Source: an uncultured Clostridia bacterium (GTDB lineage: Bacteria; Bacillota; Clostridia; Christensenellales; Borkfalkiaceae). Taken from it: a DNA stretch of 56,352 nt. The DNA lies in assembly GCA_944328665.1 (NCBI GenBank), contig CALVHS010000040.1, forward strand, positions 1 through 56,352, given 5' to 3'. Both the position numbers and the translations under genes were made by a program. This document shows positions 51,743 through 56,352 of this stretch, one piece after another (the stretch's first letter is position 1; every line of letters starts with the position of its first letter). The notes below the pieces were generated by a model. It was given only the letters and a program-made list of their open reading frames with translations. It did not search any database and had not been told where the DNA came from.

Positions 51743-54568
51743 ATGAAAAAAAGATCGGTATGGCTGACGCTTTTGAGCGTTTTGTTCATCCTTTGCCTCG
51801 GGGCCGGCGTCTTTGCCGCCTGCGAGGAAAAGGAGGAAGCGCCCAAAGCCAGCGAATATGTAGACGAGATCAACTATTATTACGGCGACGGCAAAGACGT
51901 GCATGTGCAGGGCTGGTTCCCTTCCCTCTCCGACGCGATGTATACCGTCACCGAAGAGGGCGACGCGATCAAGCTGCATTATTATAACGATACGGCATGG
52001 CGCAACTTCGGTTTCCGCATCGACGGGCAGTACTCCGATTTTGCCTGGTTCAACATCACCATGAAGCGCGGCGCATCGCCGGTTGTCGCCTTTGTCAAAG
52101 TCGTCAACCCCATCCGCGAATCGTATGACAATCCCAACGTTCTCGGTGCGGACGTCTATTTTGACATCACGGAAGAATACGTCACCTATTCCTTCCAAAT
52201 CCCGAGCCTTACCCGCCAGACGATGGACATCGCCGAGGACGTCTGCCTCTTCCCCGATCCCGGCACGACGGGCACGGCGGGCGACATCTACATCAAGGAC
52301 GCGTGGTTCTCCAAGGAACAGCCCGAAGACGGCAAGTGGATGAACGACACCGATTCCTCCAACGACGCGGGCTGGACGGCGGAGAGCTGGACCAACTACT
52401 CCCTGCGCAGCGCGGAAGACGCGGAAGTGCGCATCGGCTACAACAACCCCGGCGAATGGGCGGGCGCTTTCCGTCCCATCGAACTGCCCGAAGAGGAAGT
52501 CAATAAACTGACCTTCGTATTCTCGAGCGACGCGAGCGGCGGCACGCAAGACAGCGTGGACAACATCGTCTTTAGCTTCCGCGGCGACGAGGCGAGCTGG
52601 AACGCGGGCGGCTGGTGGAACTATTACGAGCAGCGGCTGTTCGTCTATAACAAAGGGGAGGCGCAGGCGGACGAAAACGGCGACATCACGCTGGAGATCC
52701 CCATCGCGGCGGCGCTCGCCGCCATGGAAGGCCAGCACGAAAAGCAGCTCCTTCTCGGCCTCAACATCGAATCCTGCCCCGAGTTCGACAATTATGACGG
52801 CAAAGGACAGATCACGAGCAAGAGCGGCACGCTCTCGTACGAGGAAGGGTTCACCGGCCCCGAAGCCGGCGTTCCCGAAGGCGTGGAATGGGGGATCGTC
52901 GACTCCGGCAAGGGGCTGTATACCCTGACCGTCGAGGGCGGCGTCACCAACGTCTCGTACGCGAACGTCCCCGGCAACCTGTGGGCGAACCTCTACGCCA
53001 ACGTCCCTTCGGGCACGACGGCGGCGGTCGCCATCACCATCCGCAACAACGGCGAAGAGGAAGTGCATTATCAGCTGAATTTCGACGGCACGATGGTCGT
53101 GCAGAGCACGATCGCCGCGGGCGAGACCAAGACGGTCGAAGCGACGCCCGCCGGCGCGTACAGCACCCTCAACTTCTTTATCGACGGCTGCACGAACGAG
53201 GCGGACGTCCTCTACAGCGGCAACGTAGATATCCTTTCCGTCGAATTTACGGCGCAGGAAGAAGGCCTCCGCTGGCAGGGGAACTCGTACACCGTTACGG
53301 AGAATGCCGACGGCGTCGTCAACGTGACATATACCGGCATGAATCCGACGGGCTGGACGCCGCTCGCGGCGGAAGTTCCCGCCGATATGGCGGACGGGCC
53401 CACCGTTACCATCCTGGTGCGCAACAACGGCACGGACACCGTGAAATACAAGTACAGCCTCGACAAGAGCGGCGCCGCGGTCGCCGAGCTGTTCGGAACG
53501 ATCGAGGGCGGCGCCACCGAGACGCTCACCCTGACGGCGGACAGCTATACGACGATCTGCCTCTTCTTCGATTGCTGTTACGACCCGCAGACCGATACCG
53601 ACATGAAGGACAGCTACAGCGGCGATCTGGACATTTTGTCGGTAGAATTCAGCGGCGGGAGCGAAACGCCCGAAACGCCCGAAGAGCCCGAAGTTTCCGA
53701 CCTGGAGGTGACGTGGGAGACGGATGCCGCGTTTGAGATCGCCGAAGGCGAAAACGGCACGACCGTATCCTATGAAAATATAGGGGATTGGAAAGAGATC
53801 CACACCGCCGTCACGTTGGAAGAGAAGGAAGCCGTCATCACGATGAAGGTCACCAACAATGCGGCGCATAAGGCAAAGTATAAGCTCAGCACGATGTACA
53901 CTGCGGAAAGCGGATGGGCAGACGTGGGAGGCGACAATACCGCCGCCGTGCTCTATTACGAGATCGAGGCGGGGCAGACCGCAGACCTTACGATCACCCT
54001 TACCGCCGCGCAGGCGGCACAGGCGGAGTTCCTGATGTTCATGATCGACGTGGAAGATGTCGGCGGCGGCGCGAACCGCAGCGGCAGCCTTGTGATCGGA
54101 TCTTTGACGGTCGCTTATAAAGCGGCGCAGGAACAGCCCGATACGCCCGTGCAGCTGACGCCCGTCGACGTGACCTGGGGGACGGACGATTCCGCATTCA
54201 CGCTGCAAAAAGGCGAGAACGGCACGACGGTCGATTATACGGGCGTAAACAGCTGGCAGAACGTCAACGCCGCGCTGACCCTTTCCGAAGGGCAGACGAC
54301 GGTCGTCCTCAAACTGACCAACAATGCCGATCATAAGGTCAAATACAAACTGTCTTTCCAGGATGCGAATTGGCAGCAGATCGGCGCGGACGACAGCGCC
54401 GCCTGCGCCTGGGCGGAAGTGGAGTCGGGCGAGACTGTAGAGCTTACGCTCACATTTACCGCCGATCAGGCGGCGCAGGCAGCCCATCTCATGCTGATGA
54501 TCGATTGCTGGGAAAACGGCACGGCGTACAGCGGCAGCACCGTTCTCGTTTCCGTATCCGTCGGATAA
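51743..54568 (+). CDS. Modular surface lipoprotein, probable xylan-binding
   Basis: A 941-residue lipoprotein with anchor Cys27 (FAAC), 16 bases after the xylanase. It has an N-terminal CBM-like domain at about 35-185 (INYYYGDGKDVHVQGWFPS), a second at about 190-360 with several exposed Trp (WNAGGWWNYYEQ), then four tandem beta modules starting at about 380, 509, 654 and 808. The modules share a W-x-T/VxE-NGTTVxYxN(I/V) opening, a middle strand VTITxxNNG or KLTNNADHKVKYKLS, and an acidic strand before a closing SGxxxVxSVxVxF. No catalytic signature recognised. Position between xylanase and GH1 suggests that it holds xylan at the cell surface. The modules resemble those of the lipoproteins at 4077 and 6665 in layout. 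Confidence 0.78.
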   Translation: MKKRSVWLTLLSVLFILCLGAGVFAACEEKEEAPKASEYVDEINYYYGDGKDVHVQGWFPSLSDAMYTVTEEGDAIKLHYYNDTAWRNFGFRIDGQYSDFAWFNITMKRGASPVVAFVKVVNPIRESYDNPNVLGADVYFDITEEYVTYSFQIPSLTRQTMDIAEDVCLFPDPGTTGTAGDIYIKDAWFSKEQPEDGKWMNDTDSSNDAGWTAESWTNYSLRSAEDAEVRIGYNNPGEWAGAFRPIELPEEEVNKLTFVFSSDASGGTQDSVDNIVFSFRGDEASWNAGGWWNYYEQRLFVYNKGEAQADENGDITLEIPIAAALAAMEGQHEKQLLLGLNIESCPEFDNYDGKGQITSKSGTLSYEEGFTGPEAGVPEGVEWGIVDSGKGLYTLTVEGGVTNVSYANVPGNLWANLYANVPSGTTAAVAITIRNNGEEEVHYQLNFDGTMVVQSTIAAGETKTVEATPAGAYSTLNFFIDGCTNEADVLYSGNVDILSVEFTAQEEGLRWQGNSYTVTENADGVVNVTYTGMNPTGWTPLAAEVPADMADGPTVTILVRNNGTDTVKYKYSLDKSGAAVAELFGTIEGGATETLTLTADSYTTICLFFDCCYDPQTDTDMKDSYSGDLDILSVEFSGGSETPETPEEPEVSDLEVTWETDAAFEIAEGENGTTVSYENIGDWKEIHTAVTLEEKEAVITMKVTNNAAHKAKYKLSTMYTAESGWADVGGDNTAAVLYYEIEAGQTADLTITLTAAQAAQAEFLMFMIDVEDVGGGANRSGSLVIGSLTVAYKAAQEQPDTPVQLTPVDVTWGTDDSAFTLQKGENGTTVDYTGVNSWQNVNAALTLSEGQTTVVLKLTNNADHKVKYKLSFQDANWQQIGADDSAACAWAEVESGETVELTLTFTADQAAQAAHLMLMIDCWENGTAYSGSTVLVSVSVG

Positions 54569-54578
54569 AGGAGACGCC

Positions 54579-55922
54579 ATGAGCTTTCCGAAAAATTTTG
54601 TCTGGGGGGCGGCGACAGCCGCCTACCAGATCGAAGGCGCCGCTTATGAAGCGGACAAGACGGAACACGTCTGGGACGCGGCGTGCAGGCAGAAACATTA
54701 CATCTTCGACGACCATACGGCGGCGGTGGGATGCGATCATTATCATCGCTTCCGCGAAGACGTCGCCCTGATGAAGGAAATCGGGCTGAAAGCGTATCGG
54801 TTTTCCGTCTGCTGGCCCCGCCTGATGCCGGGAGGCACGGGCAAGGTCAGCGAAGCGGGCCGCCGCTTTTATGACGCCCTGATCGACGAACTTTTGCGGG
54901 CGGGTATCGAGCCGTATATTACTTTGTTCCATTGGGAATACCCGTACGAGCTCTTCCATAAGGGCGGATGGCTCAATCCGGATTCGCCGAAATGGTTTGA
55001 AGAGTATGCGATCAACGTCGCCAAACTGTTTTCCGACAGGGTCAAAAAGTTCATTGTCGTCAACGAACCGCAATGCTTTATCGGCTGCGGGCTGTATAAG
55101 GCGGAACATGCGCCGTTTTTGACCTATCCGCCGGACGAGGCGCTCATCTGCTGGCATCATGCGCTGCTTGCCAACGGCCTTGCGACGCGCGCCATCCGCG
55201 CTCACGCCAAGGGACAGGTCGAAGTGGGGCTGACGGTGGCATGCGACGTGCTCATGCCGGCGACGGAGAAGGATAAGGAACTCGCCGCGCGCGAAAACTT
55301 CATCCTCCGCGGAGACAATTTCTTCAACAATGCGCTCTTTACCGATCCCGCCGTCTTCGGCAGGTATCCCGAAAACGTCGCCGAAGAATTTCATGCCGAC
55401 TTTTCGTATACGCCGGAGGAGATGGCCGTTATCAAATGCGATCCCGATTTTATCGGCCTGAACATCTATCACGGCAAATATATCACGTCGGACGGAAAAG
55501 GGGGCAGGCGAGACGTAACGCCCGGCATGAACATGCCGCACACGGATATGCGTTGGACGTATACCCCCGAAAGCCTGTATTACGGGCCGAAGGCGTTTTA
55601 CGAGCGGTATAAACTGCCCGTCTACATTACGGAAAACGGCGTCGCCGTCAGCGAATGGCTGTCTGCGGACAAGACGCTGTGCGATCCTTCGCGCATCGAA
55701 TATATCCGCAGTTACGTCAAACAGCTCGAACGCGCGTATGAAGAGGGTGCGGACATCCGCGGCTATTTCTATTGGTCGCTTTTGGATAATTTTGAGTGGA
55801 AAGAGGGCTTTTCCAAGCGTTTCGGCCTGATCTATGTTGATTTTGACATGCAGGCGCGGACGCTGAAAGAGAGCGCCAAATTTTATTCCGACGTTATCCG
55901 TACGAACGGAAAAAATTTATAA
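54579..55922 (+). CDS. GH1 beta-glycosidase, cytosolic
   Basis: Family 1 glycoside hydrolase of full length (447 residues). N-terminal signature FVWGAATAAYQIEGA; acid/base Glu163 in VNEP; nucleophile Glu352 in ITENG; C-terminal aglycone-side motif YFYWSLLDNFEWKEGFSKRFGLIYVD. There is no signal peptide. In this operon it would split beta-linked disaccharides, perhaps xylobiose or cellobiose, taken up by importer 3. AAAGGAGA precedes the start; the last gene of the operon, closed by a strong terminator. Confidence 0.95.
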   Translation: MSFPKNFVWGAATAAYQIEGAAYEADKTEHVWDAACRQKHYIFDDHTAAVGCDHYHRFREDVALMKEIGLKAYRFSVCWPRLMPGGTGKVSEAGRRFYDALIDELLRAGIEPYITLFHWEYPYELFHKGGWLNPDSPKWFEEYAINVAKLFSDRVKKFIVVNEPQCFIGCGLYKAEHAPFLTYPPDEALICWHHALLANGLATRAIRAHAKGQVEVGLTVACDVLMPATEKDKELAARENFILRGDNFFNNALFTDPAVFGRYPENVAEEFHADFSYTPEEMAVIKCDPDFIGLNIYHGKYITSDGKGGRRDVTPGMNMPHTDMRWTYTPESLYYGPKAFYERYKLPVYITENGVAVSEWLSADKTLCDPSRIEYIRSYVKQLERAYEEGADIRGYFYWSLLDNFEWKEGFSKRFGLIYVDFDMQARTLKESAKFYSDVIRTNGKNL

Positions 55923-55934
55923 GCAGTAGAGATC

Positions 55935-55978
55935 AAAAGAGGGGCGCCGCAGGCTTTGCCTGCGGCGCCCCTCTTTTG
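55935..55978. terminator. Strong bidirectional terminator of the importer-3 operon
   Basis: A perfect 20-bp stem (AAAAGAGGGGCGCCGCAGGC at 55935-55954, complement at 55958-55977) with loop TTT. The T4 end on the right and A4 on the left make it work in both directions, for the GH1 operon and for the minus-strand gene beyond. Confidence 0.9.
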
Positions 55979-56059
55979 AAATTGTTATGCCCATAAACGT
56001 CCAAATACAGCCCCGCCTCATATCCACAAACTTTTACAGGATAGAGATGGATCACAAAT

Positions 56060-56352
56060 TCAGATCATCCAGACGGGTACGATCAAATTTTCGCGGTCGA
56101 AGGCAGAAAATTCCTGCGCCATGCAAAGTACCGCGCCCGTCCCGCGTTCAAGCGGTGACTTTTCAATGACGTCAAACGTGCGCACGATTCGCTTATCGGG
56201 CGTTGCCGTCTTTTTGATCTCCAGCGGAAAAAGCTTCCCGTTCCCCTCTAAAAGGACGTCGATCTCTTTTGCATCGCGGTCACGGTAAAAATAGAGATAG
56301 GGAGAAAGCCCCTCGTTCTGATAACTCTTCATGAGTTCGGAAACGGTAAAGT
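56060..56352 (-). CDS. C-terminal part of a DUF4143-type ATPase (cut by window edge)
   Basis: The minus-strand frame enters from the right edge and stops at 56060, giving about 97 residues. The sequence YLYFYRDRDAKEIDVLLEGN, then LFPLEIKKTATPDKR, is the end of the DUF4143 domain found after an AAA-type ATPase domain in a widespread bacterial and archaeal family of unknown function. An ATG at 56332 is in frame, but coding clearly continues upstream (FTVSEL), so the true start lies outside the window. It ends facing the GH1 operon, with the bidirectional terminator between. The end of the protein is short and polar, with no further domain. Confidence 0.8.
   Translation of the reverse strand, partial: FTVSELMKSYQNEGLSPYLYFYRDRDAKEIDVLLEGNGKLFPLEIKKTATPDKRIVRTFDVIEKSPLERGTGAVLCMAQEFSAFDRENLIVPVWMI

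Noticed and set aside
50582..54580. Very long open frame on the minus strand (over 1300 codons) opposite the xylanase and binding lipoprotein
   Set aside because: Its codons are complementary shadows of the plus-strand genes in GC-rich DNA, the product is rich in Arg, His and Val without domains, and the plus-strand genes have clear families and ribosome binding sites.
1..56352. tRNA, rRNA, CRISPR arrays, prophage genes or an autonomous transposase
   Set aside because: None seen: no cloverleaf with a GTTCGAATC-type arm, no regularly spaced repeats, no phage structural or transposase motifs in any plausible gene.

Overview
The window looks like a chromosomal segment from an uncultured Gram-positive anaerobe of the Clostridia. 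The evidence is mixed: many lipoprotein signal peptides with an AAC or AGC lipobox, a DapL/DapF lysine route, a PurF of the propeptide plus Fe-S cysteine type, three plant-glycan ABC importers without their own ATPase, and moderately high GC except in one AT-richer stretch. A gut or rumen fibre degrader, perhaps Christensenellales-like, is a guess from style only; no rRNA or tRNA gene was seen to settle it.

Layout. (A) 1-8977: the end of an unidentified gene, an LplABC-type sugar importer and two large modular lipoproteins. (B) about 9115-13876: an AT-richer accessory segment. It holds an AraC gene remnant beside a large hairpin, a lipoprotein plus ABC-2 exporter, a 283-bp MITE-like element, an ECF sigma/anti-sigma pair and the C-terminal remnant of a sugar-importer ATPase. 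(C) 14007-19381: a tightly coupled housekeeping operon dapF-purF-pyrG-dapL, closed by a terminator that overlaps the 3' end of the convergent araC gene. (D) 19364-26246: an AraC regulator with a divergent, overlapping promoter pair, then enolase-superfamily dehydratase, SDR dehydrogenase, RraA-like aldolase, esterase-like hydrolase, lactonase-like beta-propeller and a cytosolic GH10 xylanase. (E) 26342-39853: a second importer and three very large exported proteins (Ig-like, DUF4838-type, and a beta-helix lipoprotein with a 1359-bp internal repeat). (F) 40020-45735: two tandem paralogous membrane proteins of unknown function, kdgK-kdgA, and a GH78-like rhamnosidase-family protein. (G) 45874-55977: a LacI regulator with two visible operators in front of a third importer, a surface GH10 xylanase, a modular binding lipoprotein and a GH1 beta-glycosidase, closed by a strong terminator. 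(H) 56060 to the edge: part of a DUF4143-type ATPase on the minus strand.

How it fits together (inference). Regions D to G look like a Gram-positive glucuronoxylan utilisation locus. Surface lipoproteins bind and cut xylan, importers take up oligosaccharides, and cytosolic GH10, GH1 and GH78-like enzymes finish hydrolysis. KdgK/KdgA would handle 2-keto-3-deoxygluconate from uronic acids. The D cluster has all enzyme classes of a non-phosphorylative oxidative sugar pathway (dehydrogenase, lactonase, dehydratase, pyruvate-forming aldolase), and this is the most interesting candidate system in the window. Energy for all three importers must come from an ATPase encoded elsewhere.
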